This document shows, piece after piece, positions 40,720-49,062 of a stretch of DNA of 64,000 nt; positions within the stretch are counted from its first letter, which is position 1; every line of letters begins with the position of its first letter. The DNA is from Dethiosulfatibacter sp. GTDB taxonomy: Bacteria; Bacillota_A; Clostridia; Tissierellales; Dethiosulfatibacteraceae. The stretch spans positions 1 to 64,000 of the forward strand of contig JAHRFV010000153.1 of assembly GCA_019084435.1 (NCBI GenBank), in the 5' to 3' direction. The translations under genes were made by a program, and so were the position numbers. The notes beneath the pieces are model-generated. The model worked only from the letters and a program-made list of their open reading frames with translations, was not told the origin of the DNA and searched no databases.

Positions 40720-41217
40720 TTACTCTTCATCTTCATTAGTCATTTGTCGTTCGAAGGATTGTCTTATCAGGTTCATGATGTATGGCAATTCCTTTATGTC
40801 GCTGAATCCAATTTCTACATCACCATTTCCCCATCTGCCAACGTTCGATACGTCTTCACACATTTCTTTAGGATCATGTATTTCTGTAAAAGGCATGTTC
40901 AGTGAGAGCCTAAGTCTTTTTGACTGTGGGACCACATCCACAAAGTTTGTTTCAGCTTTGAATGCAATATATCGTTTCAGATGCTCTTCCACAACCACTT
41001 CATCTATTGCTAAAACTTCTTTGCGCAGTGCATCAAATAATTTCCTGATCTCTTTAACATAGGAGCTGCTCTTAGGTGAGAGAAATGGATAATCATCTAT
41101 GGTGTAATTTGCTTTCCCTTTGGAATTAGGTCTGTATAAATCCAGCACTTCTTTCTCTAGCTTCGGTGCTTCCCATACTTTAACAGCGATATCACTTAGA
41201 ACTTTTGCTCTTTCCAT
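40720..41217 (-). CDS. C-terminal part of a DUF262/DUF1524-type protein (DUF5655-like), 5'-truncated
   Basis: The 165 residues match the tail of long DUF262-DUF1524 restriction-like proteins: ERAKVLSDIAVKVW, then the DUF5655-type end AFKATNFVDV-like (here YIAFKAETNFVDVVPQSKRL), LRLSLNMPFTEIHDP and DVSNVGRWGNGDVEIGFSDI. The homologous frame stays open upstream of the first ATG to about 41240 (NPLCEQAIMERAK), then meets an unrelated flavoprotein fragment. The N-terminal 500 or so residues are therefore missing. This is a remnant, perhaps of a phage-defence gene at the phage border. If translated it would lack the ParB-like and HNH parts. Confidence 0.65.
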   Translation of the reverse strand: MERAKVLSDIAVKVWEAPKLEKEVLDLYRPNSKGKANYTIDDYPFLSPKSSSYVKEIRKLFDALRKEVLAIDEVVVEEHLKRYIAFKAETNFVDVVPQSKRLRLSLNMPFTEIHDPKEMCEDVSNVGRWGNGDVEIGFSDIKELPYIMNLIRQSFERQMTNEDEE

Positions 41218-41258
41218 AATGGCTTGTTCACATAGGGGATTTAAATATACTTTACAGA

Positions 41259-41849
41259 GGTGGTATTTTAGTTAACAAAAATGGAGAAAGATTTACAAAC
41301 GAACATAAAGGATACTCCGAACTATCTCCTGATGTATTAGCACAACCTGATTACCATGTTTATATGGTATTTAATCAAGCAAATGCAGATGCAACTCCAA
41401 AATTTGCAGACTATGACACAGCAGGCATTTTAACTAAGGCTGATACCTTAGAGGAACTTGCTACGGCTTTAAATATTGACCAAGACAAATTCAATACTTC
41501 AATAGGTGATTATATGAATGGAATTGAAACAGGGCAAGATAGTTTAAATAGAACATTTTTCCCAGATCATTTTGACGGACCTTATTATGCTTTTGAAATA
41601 ACAGCTGATTTAAGGCACACACAAGGTGGTCTTGTTACAGATACAGTAGGTCATGTTTTAAAAGAAGATGGAACCTTAATCAAAGGTCTTTATGCTGCAG
41701 GAGGAGTAATGGAAGGTTTTTCTGATACAGCAGGTCCCGGATATATGTCAGGAAACGGATTATTACAAGCATTTGTATTTGGGCGTTTGGCTGGGGAAAA
41801 TGCAGCTACGACTCCAAGAGCTGATGCAAAAATTATAAATTTAGAATAG
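41259..41849 (+). pseudogene. C-terminal fragment of a FAD-dependent fumarate/urocanate reductase-type flavoprotein
   Basis: From GGILVNKNGERFTNEH at 41259 to the stop at 41849 the frame matches the C-terminal third of flavocytochrome c/urocanate reductase-like proteins: FPDHFDGPYYAFEIT, TQGGLVTDTVGHVL, then LIKGLYAAGGVMEGFS and PGYMSGNGLLQAFVFGRLAG with the FAD-binding Gly-rich end. The N-terminal FAD domain and covalent FMN region are absent, and no start codon or ribosome site serves this frame. The missing part is not found elsewhere in the window. The fragment meets a truncated minus-strand gene at its left edge. Confidence 0.75.
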
Positions 41850-41879
41850 GTTTAAACAAGTTATTATAAGCAAAGTGTT

Positions 41880-41914
41880 AGTGGAGGTAATTAATAAAAT
41901 TAATTACCTCCACT
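41880..41914. terminator. perfect 16-bp hairpin, terminator overlapping a stop codon
   Basis: AGTGGAGGTAATTAAT and its exact complement flank AAA. The right arm encodes the last codons of the CocE-type hydrolase (SGGN, stop at 41900), so the hairpin forms as that gene is finished. It also lies 31 bp after the flavoprotein fragment and may end transcripts from both sides, though U runs are short. Confidence 0.6.
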
Positions 41915-44014
41915 ATTCACTGGAAGCCTTACCTTTGTTTGATATTTGCTTCCATGATAAATTTTTTGAGAAGCTATAATAGTATCTGTATCCTCAAAGA
42001 TGTTTTTACCTGTATTTGAATTAGGGAATATGTAGTTTTCTGCTCCTGAGGTTATCTGAAGTCTTATTTTATGTCCTTTTTTAAAGGTATTAGCTATTTT
42101 TGAAGTCTTAATTATATATTTTTCGATTCTTCCCGGCTCTAAAAGAACAATCTTATCAAAGCCCTGTCTGAATTTTGCTCTTATCAGACCATCACAGAGC
42201 CTTGTTGAATTCCCACCCGGATCAACATCAGTAAGCCGCACTACCCAGTCAGTATCTTTAGCTGAACTGCTGGCATAAAATTCTACATACACATCTCCGG
42301 CTATACTAATATCCGATGTCAAGGCATCCGATGAGTATATAAGCACATCTTCCCTTTTTTCCATGTCTTTATAGTTTTCCGGTACTCCTATCTCATTCTC
42401 TGACATGTCGATAATATGCGGTGCCGGGTCACAAGGGTCAAAGCTATAGCTGTCTGTCCCCTCTTTATCAACCTTTTCAAAAGTTAACCTTCCATCTCCG
42501 GATGAGGTGTTGGCACTTCCTTCGCTTGTAACATACATATCCGTCAAAATACTGTTTTCAGGAGGCCAGGTGTTACATTCCACCCACTTATCCTCACCTA
42601 CAGTATAGTATTCTACGGGCTTTTTCTTATCTACACCATTGTCCATACCTTTAAGATGTCTATCAAACCACAGTTGATGCAAATAATCTATATCATATCT
42701 TAAACAGTTATTCCCAAACCGAACTCCGTGTATCTCCCTTTGACTGTTGGCATTGTGCATCCATGGTCCAAGTATTATTTTTTTGTCTGAATTTGCATAG
42801 CTTTCTACCACATTACAAGCCTCAGTGGTACCCATTCCATTATCATCATACCATCCTGATATTATCATAGCCGGAGCTTTTATTTTGTCCCTAAGCCTGA
42901 ACCAGCTTGACTTTTCCCAAAACTCATCCTGGACTTCATGAGAAGACCATTCTGACCAGAACTTAACATCTCTATCAAAGACTCTTTTAGGAATGTCTTT
43001 AATGGGTCTTATTCTTATGACCTCATTCCAATCATCTCTTACAATATTCTCTATGTTAAATTTTTTGTCTATCATAGCAAAAGCCCATGCCATTGTACCA
43101 GATACTACAGCTCCTCCTTTTCTTGGTATATCAACAAAAGGACTTCCTGCCGTCACTATGCTTACCATTGCCTTTAAATGCTTATTACCACTTGCTGCCG
43201 CTGCCCACTGTACATATCCTAAATATGATGCCCCTATGGTTCCTACATTTCCATCCGACCACTCCTGAGCCGCTATCCAGTTTAGTGTATCATCTCCATC
43301 CTCTACTTCATAATGCATAGGCATCCACTTGCCGTCTGAATCCTCTCGCCCTCTGGTATCCTGAATAACCAATGCATATCCTCTCATAACGTATTTAAAA
43401 TGACTGTTTATGTTCCTATTTCTTCCATAGCAGGTTCTTATTAGAACTGTCGGTACTTTGCCCTTTGCTCCTCCGGGAAGCCATACCTCAGTTGCAAGCT
43501 TTACCTTATCTCTCATTTCAACCATGTATACACCCTTATGAATTACAAAACAATTGGGCTTTGAAACTACATCTTCAGTCCAGTATTTTAACGGAGTATA
43601 CCCTTCATATCCTTCCTTGACCAAAACTGAAACCATTTCTCTGGAAACCGCTACAAATCCCTTTATTTCTCCTTCAAGGAACAATACATCTATTGGATTA
43701 GCCCCATTTCTCCTTGCCCATATTCCTTGCCTTTCAGTATACCTCTCAAAAATCTCCCCGTCGAAGGTTATAATCCTGTCCTTGTCAGTATTAAAGATAT
43801 CTTTGTACTCAGAGATATCTTTCGCAATTTTTACCGGATTTACAAAATAGTCCTCCTGGTATCTGTTGCCTTCTTCATCAGACATTATTGTTTTTTCTCT
43901 GAAAATACCTGTTTTTATATCTTTCTCTGAATAATACACATTTTTATCTTCTATAAAGATATCTGATATATGTATTCCTGAGTAATAAAACTTAAAGCTT
44001 GCCAATTCACTCAC
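41900..44014 (-). CDS. CocE/NonD (X-Pro dipeptidyl-peptidase S15-like) hydrolase
   Basis: A 704-residue alpha/beta hydrolase with an extra N-terminal region of about 150 residues of unknown type. The hydrolase core starts near MVEMRDKVKLATEVWLPGG. The nucleophile lies in GTIGASYLGYVQW (Ser in GxSYxG), the acid in ISGWYDDNG and the His in LGPWMHNANS. The C-terminal jelly-roll domain of the S15 family (DVYVEFYASSSAKDTDWVVR) follows. No signal peptide, so it is cytoplasmic. In an operon with a dipeptide epimerase and transporter-like protein it probably releases amino acids or dipeptides from blocked peptides; exact substrate unknown. Confidence 0.85.
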   Translation of the reverse strand: MSELASFKFYYSGIHISDIFIEDKNVYYSEKDIKTGIFREKTIMSDEEGNRYQEDYFVNPVKIAKDISEYKDIFNTDKDRIITFDGEIFERYTERQGIWARRNGANPIDVLFLEGEIKGFVAVSREMVSVLVKEGYEGYTPLKYWTEDVVSKPNCFVIHKGVYMVEMRDKVKLATEVWLPGGAKGKVPTVLIRTCYGRNRNINSHFKYVMRGYALVIQDTRGREDSDGKWMPMHYEVEDGDDTLNWIAAQEWSDGNVGTIGASYLGYVQWAAAASGNKHLKAMVSIVTAGSPFVDIPRKGGAVVSGTMAWAFAMIDKKFNIENIVRDDWNEVIRIRPIKDIPKRVFDRDVKFWSEWSSHEVQDEFWEKSSWFRLRDKIKAPAMIISGWYDDNGMGTTEACNVVESYANSDKKIILGPWMHNANSQREIHGVRFGNNCLRYDIDYLHQLWFDRHLKGMDNGVDKKKPVEYYTVGEDKWVECNTWPPENSILTDMYVTSEGSANTSSGDGRLTFEKVDKEGTDSYSFDPCDPAPHIIDMSENEIGVPENYKDMEKREDVLIYSSDALTSDISIAGDVYVEFYASSSAKDTDWVVRLTDVDPGGNSTRLCDGLIRAKFRQGFDKIVLLEPGRIEKYIIKTSKIANTFKKGHKIRLQITSGAENYIFPNSNTGKNIFEDTDTIIASQKIYHGSKYQTKVRLPVNSGGN

Positions 44015-44036
44015 CTCTCATAATTATATAGAAATC

Positions 44037-44071
44037 AGCCGAATATCCACCCTTAAACTGAATATTCGGCT
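44037..44071. repeat. intercistronic hairpin
   Basis: AGCCGAATAT and ATATTCGGCT flank a 15-nt loop between the DUF819 and hydrolase genes. There is no good U run on the minus strand, so it more likely protects or partitions the message than ends it. Confidence 0.5.
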
Positions 44072-44099
44072 TATTTAATTTATTATGTTAAAAATAGAC

Positions 44100-45260
44100 T
44101 TACATACCCAGTATGCCTTTAATTAGATATGCGACACTTATACCAACATAATTACCTACCGCGTTACCTATTATACCAAGAACAACTGCTATACTTATTA
44201 TTGACTCCCATTTTCCTGTTGCAGCCATAAGCGCTGCCGAGCTTCCATCTGCAATTGCTGCCATTATGGAGATACCTACATATTGATATTTAATTTTAGC
44301 AATTCTGCATAACAACAAGTGTATGAACAGAGATCCGAATATAACTATTGCACAGTATACCGATATGCTTATGGCAGAACTTAAGAACTGCCTTATATCT
44401 ACCATAAATCCTATAACAACAAGGAATGTTAATGCCACATATACTCCAAGATCAAGTTTTCCCTTAAGCTCCTTAACCGGTTTAAGTTGCGCTATAATGA
44501 TAGAAATTGTGGTTATAGTCAATATCTTTATCGTACTTGCAATATTATCGGAGAATAGTCCGGAAAATTCTGTTGCTGCGAATACAATTGCAAATCCAAT
44601 TCCAACTAACCATGCTATATCGTTTATACTCCATTCCTTAGCCTTTAAGAAGTCATGACCTCCTTCAAGCAAAAGCTCTTCATCAGTCATCTTATAAGGC
44701 CATATCTTATTAAACCATTTAGAACTTTTCATAAATGCAGGAGCTGCCATTAAGAGAACAAGACTCGGTATACCAACTACATAATCTGCTGCATTTGCTG
44801 CCGCAAAGGTGTCAGGTGTTGCATTTAAAGCTGTTCCTATTGCTGTGAGATTTGCACTTCCTCCTGAATATGTGCCAACGAACATGCCTGCTACCTTCCA
44901 ACCTTCAGGAATACTTCCTGCCATAAATATTCCGCTGACAAAGGCAACTATGGAAACGCTTAATACTGCAAATAACATTGCCAGAAGCGGTTGCTTTGAC
45001 AACTTCAAAATACCGGCAAGATCCACACCTAAAAGCATTATGGATATGGAAAGTGGCACAGCATAGGCAAATATAAATCCATGAACATCCGACCAGGTCG
45101 GCACTAATCTAAGATTAGATAATATAATACCTATAATTATTACTATAATTGCCGGTCCCATTGAAGAGAAAGGTTTCCGTTTACTAAGATAAAGTGCGAA
45201 GCTTATTGTCATAAAAATTATTGCCATTATACTTATTGTTGAGCTAAATACTGGTTCCAT
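44100..45260 (-). CDS. DUF819 family membrane protein (transporter-like)
   Basis: A 386-residue protein with about eleven membrane helices and the DUF819/YjcL pattern: GPAIIVIIIGIILSNLRLVP, then FAYAVPLSISIMLLGVDLAG, then GTYSGGSANLTAIGTALNAT. The GGS/N segments after two inverted halves resemble sodium-coupled carrier folds. Its place between an amino-acid epimerase and a peptidase suggests uptake of a dipeptide or amino acid; the substrate is not known for the family. It lies 29 bp after the epimerase stop. Confidence 0.8.
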   Translation of the reverse strand: MEPVFSSTISIMAIIFMTISFALYLSKRKPFSSMGPAIIVIIIGIILSNLRLVPTWSDVHGFIFAYAVPLSISIMLLGVDLAGILKLSKQPLLAMLFAVLSVSIVAFVSGIFMAGSIPEGWKVAGMFVGTYSGGSANLTAIGTALNATPDTFAAANAADYVVGIPSLVLLMAAPAFMKSSKWFNKIWPYKMTDEELLLEGGHDFLKAKEWSINDIAWLVGIGFAIVFAATEFSGLFSDNIASTIKILTITTISIIIAQLKPVKELKGKLDLGVYVALTFLVVIGFMVDIRQFLSSAISISVYCAIVIFGSLFIHLLLCRIAKIKYQYVGISIMAAIADGSSAALMAATGKWESIISIAVVLGIIGNAVGNYVGISVAYLIKGILGM

Positions 45261-45289
45261 ATTTTAAATCCTCCAATCAAATTTAATTT

Positions 45290-46357
45290 CTACATATTTA
45301 AATCTATTCCAATACCAGGCTTATCATAAAGTGTCATTGTCCCACCCTTTATATCAAATCCGCCGTTGATTCCTTCACATTCCTTACAAACCATAAATCC
45401 ATCCAAATCGGCATCTAAAATGTTCTTCTTAGAAGCAACAAAATGAGCACCTGCAGCTATACCTATTCTGCTCTCAAGCATACACCCTACCATACAGCTT
45501 AAGCCTGATGCCTGGGCAATTGCATTTATTTGCTCAGCCTTGTAGATACCACCTGATTTCATAAGCTTAATATTAATAATATCTGCTGCTTCCCTCTTTA
45601 CAACATTAATTGCATCCTCTGGAGAAAATACACTTTCATCTACCATAACCTTTATATTAACCTTTTTCCTGATAAAAGCAGTTCCATCGATATCCCAGTA
45701 GGGTCTAGGCTGTTCTACGGCATATACTCCGTATTTTTCAACTGCATTCATTACCATAACCGCATCTGCTACGGTCCAGCCCTGATTCGCATCCATCTTA
45801 AGCTTAATATCATTGCCGACCGCTTCCCTGATTAGTCTGATTGCCTCTATGTCCATCTCAGGGTCTATTCCAGCCTTAACCTTGATAATCTTAAAGCCGC
45901 TATCAACCTTTTCCTTTGCCGCATAAGCCATTTCCTTAGGTTCGTCTATGGATAAAGTTATATCTGTCTCCAGCTGATTTGAATTGCCTCCAAGAACCTT
46001 GTACAGAGGTACTCCCATAACCTTACCTTTTATATCGAATAATGCAATATCAATTCCTGCCTTTGCGGCTGTATTATTGGTTATATATCTATCCATAACC
46101 TGGTGTATAAGCTCAATATCAAGAGGATCCATACCTTTCAACTTTTCAGCTAAAGCCTTAATAACTGCAATAGCTGTATCAACACTTTCTCCAGTTACAA
46201 ACTCAATAGGTGAACTCTCTCCCACTCCGTATATGCCTTCATTGGTAATAATCTTAACAATAATAGTATCATATTGTTCAATCACTCCTAACGATACTTT
46301 AAATGGTTTCAGCAGTTTAAGCGGAAGCTTTTCCACCTTGATGTCGGTAATCTTCAT
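45290..46357 (-). CDS. dipeptide epimerase (enolase superfamily, L-Ala-D/L-Glu epimerase type)
   Basis: A 355-residue enolase-superfamily enzyme of the muconate-lactonising subgroup. The N-terminal capping domain ends near residue 125; the barrel shows IKVKAG (KxK acid/base lysine), MDANQGW and EQP and DESVFS (metal-binding D, E, D) and NIKLMKSGGI with the second catalytic lysine. These features match dipeptide epimerases that invert the second residue of dipeptides such as L-Ala-D-Glu from peptidoglycan. First gene of the operon, with AAGGAGG and a consensus promoter upstream. Confidence 0.85.
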   Translation of the reverse strand: MKITDIKVEKLPLKLLKPFKVSLGVIEQYDTIIVKIITNEGIYGVGESSPIEFVTGESVDTAIAVIKALAEKLKGMDPLDIELIHQVMDRYITNNTAAKAGIDIALFDIKGKVMGVPLYKVLGGNSNQLETDITLSIDEPKEMAYAAKEKVDSGFKIIKVKAGIDPEMDIEAIRLIREAVGNDIKLKMDANQGWTVADAVMVMNAVEKYGVYAVEQPRPYWDIDGTAFIRKKVNIKVMVDESVFSPEDAINVVKREAADIINIKLMKSGGIYKAEQINAIAQASGLSCMVGCMLESRIGIAAGAHFVASKKNILDADLDGFMVCKECEGINGGFDIKGGTMTLYDKPGIGIDLNM

Positions 46358-46385
46358 TTCTTTGCCTCCTTAAGTTTTATTTCAT

Positions 46386-46414
46386 ATTATACTTATACAC
46401 TTAATCAATGTCAA
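46386..46414 (-). promoter_or_regulatory. consensus sigma-A promoter of the dipeptide operon
   Basis: Minus-strand TTGACA and TATAAT are exactly 17 bp apart, both boxes perfect, ending 29 bp upstream of the epimerase start. Strong constitutive expression is expected unless the upstream cupin-XRE regulator represses it. Confidence 0.85.
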
Positions 46415-46466
46415 GACACATATTAATTTATAATACATTTTTTTAATTATTAATTAAAGAATAAAC

Positions 46467-46528
46467 AAGGGACAGTTCCAAAGTATAAATAAACCTTGTA
46501 GGTTCACAATACTCCGAAACTATCCCTT
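46467..46528. repeat. 62-bp imperfect palindrome between regulator and operon
   Basis: AAGGGACAGTTCC at one side pairs with GAAACTATCCCTT at the other, and further inward GTATAAATAAACC pairs with GGTTCACAATAC. The whole forms one long stem with mismatches. It lies between the regulator stop and the epimerase promoter. It may be a terminator for the regulator or a small mobile palindrome. Confidence 0.55.
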
Positions 46529-46550
46529 TAATATTAATGGTATTAATTCT

Positions 46551-47099
46551 CTAATATAAGGCAGGACATATGGTACTTATCCCTGTTGCTTTTTCTTCTT
46601 TGGGATTAAAAATCTTATGATATGAGTTTTCCCTGATATATAAGCTGTCTCCCTCATTTAAAGTATATTTTTGTTCTTCGATATGGACTTCAATTGTTCC
46701 TTCCAACACAAGTACGCATTCATCAGAATTATGAATCAAAAATTCTTCACTGCTCCAGCTTACAGGTTCCATCTCAAAATATATTATGTCCATCTTTGTT
46801 TCTAATGATTTATCTGCAATTGGAGTTATAAACTCGTAAACAATACTGCTATTAGGAAGATCCAACCTTTTTCTTTCATTTGACTTAACCAATATATGGC
46901 TTTTTTCTTCATCTGCAAGAAAATAATATACAGCAACACCAAAAACATTTGAAATTTTCCTAAGAGCTGACAGAGAAGGTTCAATCAGTTCTCTTTCTAC
47001 CTGTGAAAGATAACTGGCTGTGAACTTTGTTTCTTCAGCCAGCTCATTTAATGTCATCCCATTATTTTTTCGTATTTCTCTAATTTTTGTTCCTAACAT
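46551..47099 (-). CDS. XRE-cupin transcriptional regulator
   Basis: A 182-residue regulator with an N-terminal helix-turn-helix (REIRKNNGMTLNELAEETKF, then TASYLSQVERELIEPSLSAL) and a C-terminal cupin (SSEEFLIHNSDECVLVLEGT, then YTLNEGDSLYIRENSYHKIF). This family controls amino-acid and peptide catabolism genes, with the cupin probably sensing the ligand. It is transcribed toward, and 194 bp upstream of, the epimerase operon, so it is the likely regulator of it. Confidence 0.85.
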   Translation of the reverse strand: MLGTKIREIRKNNGMTLNELAEETKFTASYLSQVERELIEPSLSALRKISNVFGVAVYYFLADEEKSHILVKSNERKRLDLPNSSIVYEFITPIADKSLETKMDIIYFEMEPVSWSSEEFLIHNSDECVLVLEGTIEVHIEEQKYTLNEGDSLYIRENSYHKIFNPKEEKATGISTICPALY

Positions 47100-47187
47100 T
47101 TTTAACTCTCCTTATTTATTAAAGAAATATTAAAGCTTATCGTCCTAACTTCAAACTTATTATAATTATTATATCATAACATTAGCT

Positions 47188-47420
47188 TGTGTAAATGATA
47201 CTCTAAAAGTGTACCACTTTGATGCTGAATGACAGTGAAAAAGTTTACCACCTAACATATAAAATCCTTTAAAATGTAAATATACATTTGAAGACCAGCT
47301 AATTAAAGTCAAGAATAAAGTGTGAAAAAGTGTTATAAAATTGCTTTTAAAAAAAGGCTCAGCAAACAGACCATTGAAAAACACGAACAATGGCAAAATC
47401 AAAGTTTGAAGCAGTAGTCT
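47188..47420 (+). mobile_element. probable left end of an IS21-family element, split by IS110
   Basis: The sequence starting TGTGTAAATGATACTCTAAA contains GTGTACCACTTTGATGCTGA and then AAAGTTTACCACC, repeated ACCAC words as in the multiple terminal repeats of IS21 elements. The same wording (GGTTTACCAACTTGG) reappears at 49014-49028 just before istA. This suggests that the 5' region of the IS21 element was split by the IS110-family insertion. No gene is present here. The right part of the stretch may belong to IS110 instead. Confidence 0.4.
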
Positions 47421-48716
47421 TTAAGCGGCAGTATGAAGCATGGCCATTTGACCTTTCCAATGGGCATCCGGCAAACGAAGTTCATAGGGTTTCTGGTCTC
47501 TCAAAACGGCAAAGATGTACTGCAAAAGCTTGTGCATGACTGCGATGAGCGCCACTTTTTTCTTCTTGGAAACAATCTTTGATTCGTAGTAATCCTTTAA
47601 GACAGGGTTGACAGCAACGCCTTTCCTGCTTTTACGGATCGAAGCCATGGCAGAGGTGAACAAAACCCTGCGACCCAGTTTGGAACCACGTTTGGACATC
47701 CGGTTTTGGTTGCCTTTAAACTTTCCGGATTCCTTGACTGTGGGATCCACCCCGAAGAAAGCAACAAAAGCTTTTGGAGATCGGAATCTTGAGAAATCAC
47801 CCATTTCGGCGATCAAAGTAACCGCGGAGAGAAAGCCGATTCCTGGCATGGCATCCAGCAAATGAATGTTTCTGCGAAAATGCTCGGGAAAGGCAGTAGA
47901 TTCCACCTGATTTCGAATGGTTTTCTCTAGTTGTTTCATGCCGTGGGAGATGCTTTCGATGGTCATAATCATTGTTTTGAGCTTCTCTTCAAGTGCAATG
48001 CTCCCAAGGCCTATGGCATCGGCGATATGCGCATAGTCATAGAGAGGAACAATCTTCTCTCTAGCCCACTTTTCGCTTCTGCGAGATCCCTGGGCAATAT
48101 CAAAGACCAACTGGTCCAGATCGCAGTTTTGCATCGCTTTGGGGGAGGGATAATCTTTTAGAAGTTTAAGGGCTGCAACAGAGAAAGGATTCTTAAAGAC
48201 ATCCAGGAACCCTGGAAAGAGTAGACGCAAGTCGTTCATAAACCGGTGCTTGCAGTCTGTCAGGTTATCCGCCAGTGCGAAGTATTCTCTACAAAGCATT
48301 CGCAATGTAATAATCTCAGGTTCTGGAACCAAAGAAACTTTGACGTCCTGGTATTTTGCAAGTTTTGCAATGGCGATGGCATCTTTCTTATCGTTTTTTA
48401 CTTTCCGAAGGTCGAAATTTTTGGTAGAATGGACACACAAAGGGTTCAGGACAAATCCTTTGAGGTCATTCGACCTTAGGAAGAAAAAGAGCGGTAAGTG
48501 GAAAATGCCCGTGGATTCTACAAAGTAGATGGGCTTTCTGTTTAACCGTTCTTCTTCTTTTTTGAGGATTTGAAGAAGATAATTGAACTCGCCGGGATTG
48601 TGGTCGATACGAAACGGTTTTCGGATCAGTTCACCGTCTGGAGCCAGCATTGCTACCAAGGAAAACTCGGAAGCAACATCGATGCCAACCACAAAATCAT
48701 GAAGGAACTCAGACAT
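47421..48716 (-). CDS. IS110 family transposase
   Basis: About 431 residues. The N-terminal RuvC-like domain has GIDVASEFS (Asp), YFVESTGIF (Glu) and KNDKKDAIAIAKLAK (Asp-Asp), the DEDD set of IS110. The C-terminal Transposase_20 domain shows LLDAMPGIGFLSAVTLIAEM and FVAFFGVDPTVKESG with the conserved serine nearby (MSKRGSKLGRRVLFTSAMAS). The enzyme inserts DNA under guidance of a bridge RNA encoded in the non-coding end. No frameshift; it may be active. The ATG at 48716 is chosen for GAAAGG upstream. Confidence 0.92.
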   Translation of the reverse strand: MSEFLHDFVVGIDVASEFSLVAMLAPDGELIRKPFRIDHNPGEFNYLLQILKKEEERLNRKPIYFVESTGIFHLPLFFFLRSNDLKGFVLNPLCVHSTKNFDLRKVKNDKKDAIAIAKLAKYQDVKVSLVPEPEIITLRMLCREYFALADNLTDCKHRFMNDLRLLFPGFLDVFKNPFSVAALKLLKDYPSPKAMQNCDLDQLVFDIAQGSRRSEKWAREKIVPLYDYAHIADAIGLGSIALEEKLKTMIMTIESISHGMKQLEKTIRNQVESTAFPEHFRRNIHLLDAMPGIGFLSAVTLIAEMGDFSRFRSPKAFVAFFGVDPTVKESGKFKGNQNRMSKRGSKLGRRVLFTSAMASIRKSRKGVAVNPVLKDYYESKIVSKKKKVALIAVMHKLLQYIFAVLRDQKPYELRLPDAHWKGQMAMLHTAA

Positions 48717-49013
48717 AAGAAACACAACCTTTCAACATAAAATGGATCAGAGCATCCACAACAGAGGAATGCCAGACAACCTTGCATGTGATACGGGTAG
48801 TTCCGCTATTGGAAACCCAACCAGCTAAACATCGAATCATTCCCGTGGAGTGACACGCTTTTTCGCGGGTATAAGCAATTGCTTCCCAGGAGGAATGCAC
48901 GTCTATCTCTCTGACGATTTGATTATACACGATGTTCCGCCTAATGGCATGCAGCATGTCATGGAAGCTCAGATCTGAACAATTATGAAAAACTATTAAG
49001 CATCATTCGGGCT
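48717..49013 (-). ncRNA. non-coding end of the IS110 element, candidate bridge RNA region
   Basis: About 300 bp upstream of the transposase hold no gene but several inverted repeats, such as GGAACTACCCG/CGGAACATCG-type pairs and AGCAATTGCTT. IS110 elements carry a structured bridge RNA in this 5' end that pairs with both target and donor DNA. The element boundary lies somewhere before the IS21 sequence that resumes near 49014. The RNA is inferred from the family, not visible as a defined fold. Confidence 0.4.
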
Positions 49014-49062
49014 CAGGTTTACCAACTTGGCCCAACTAAATCATACAAGGAGGATGAAAGGT

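Larger units (their letters stand above)
11080..41217. mobile_element. HK97-type siphovirus prophage (approximate limits)
   Basis: The region holds a complete module order for a tailed phage: repressor switch, replication, packaging, capsid, head-tail joining, tail, host recognition, lysis and recombinases. All genes are on the minus strand except the repressor and one moron. The left limit is set by the recombinase terminator and the right limit by a scar at about 41.24-41.26 kb. I could not find matching attachment sites by eye, so both ends are estimates. Structural genes show no frameshifts other than the programmed one, so the phage could be inducible. A distal tail (Dit) gene was not recognised. 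Confidence 0.8.

Noticed and set aside
11000..41300. A direct repeat joining both prophage ends as attL and attR
   Set aside because: I compared 11.0-11.1 and 13.6-13.8 kb with 40.6-41.3 kb by eye and found no convincing shared core; serine recombinase cores may be only 2-3 bp.
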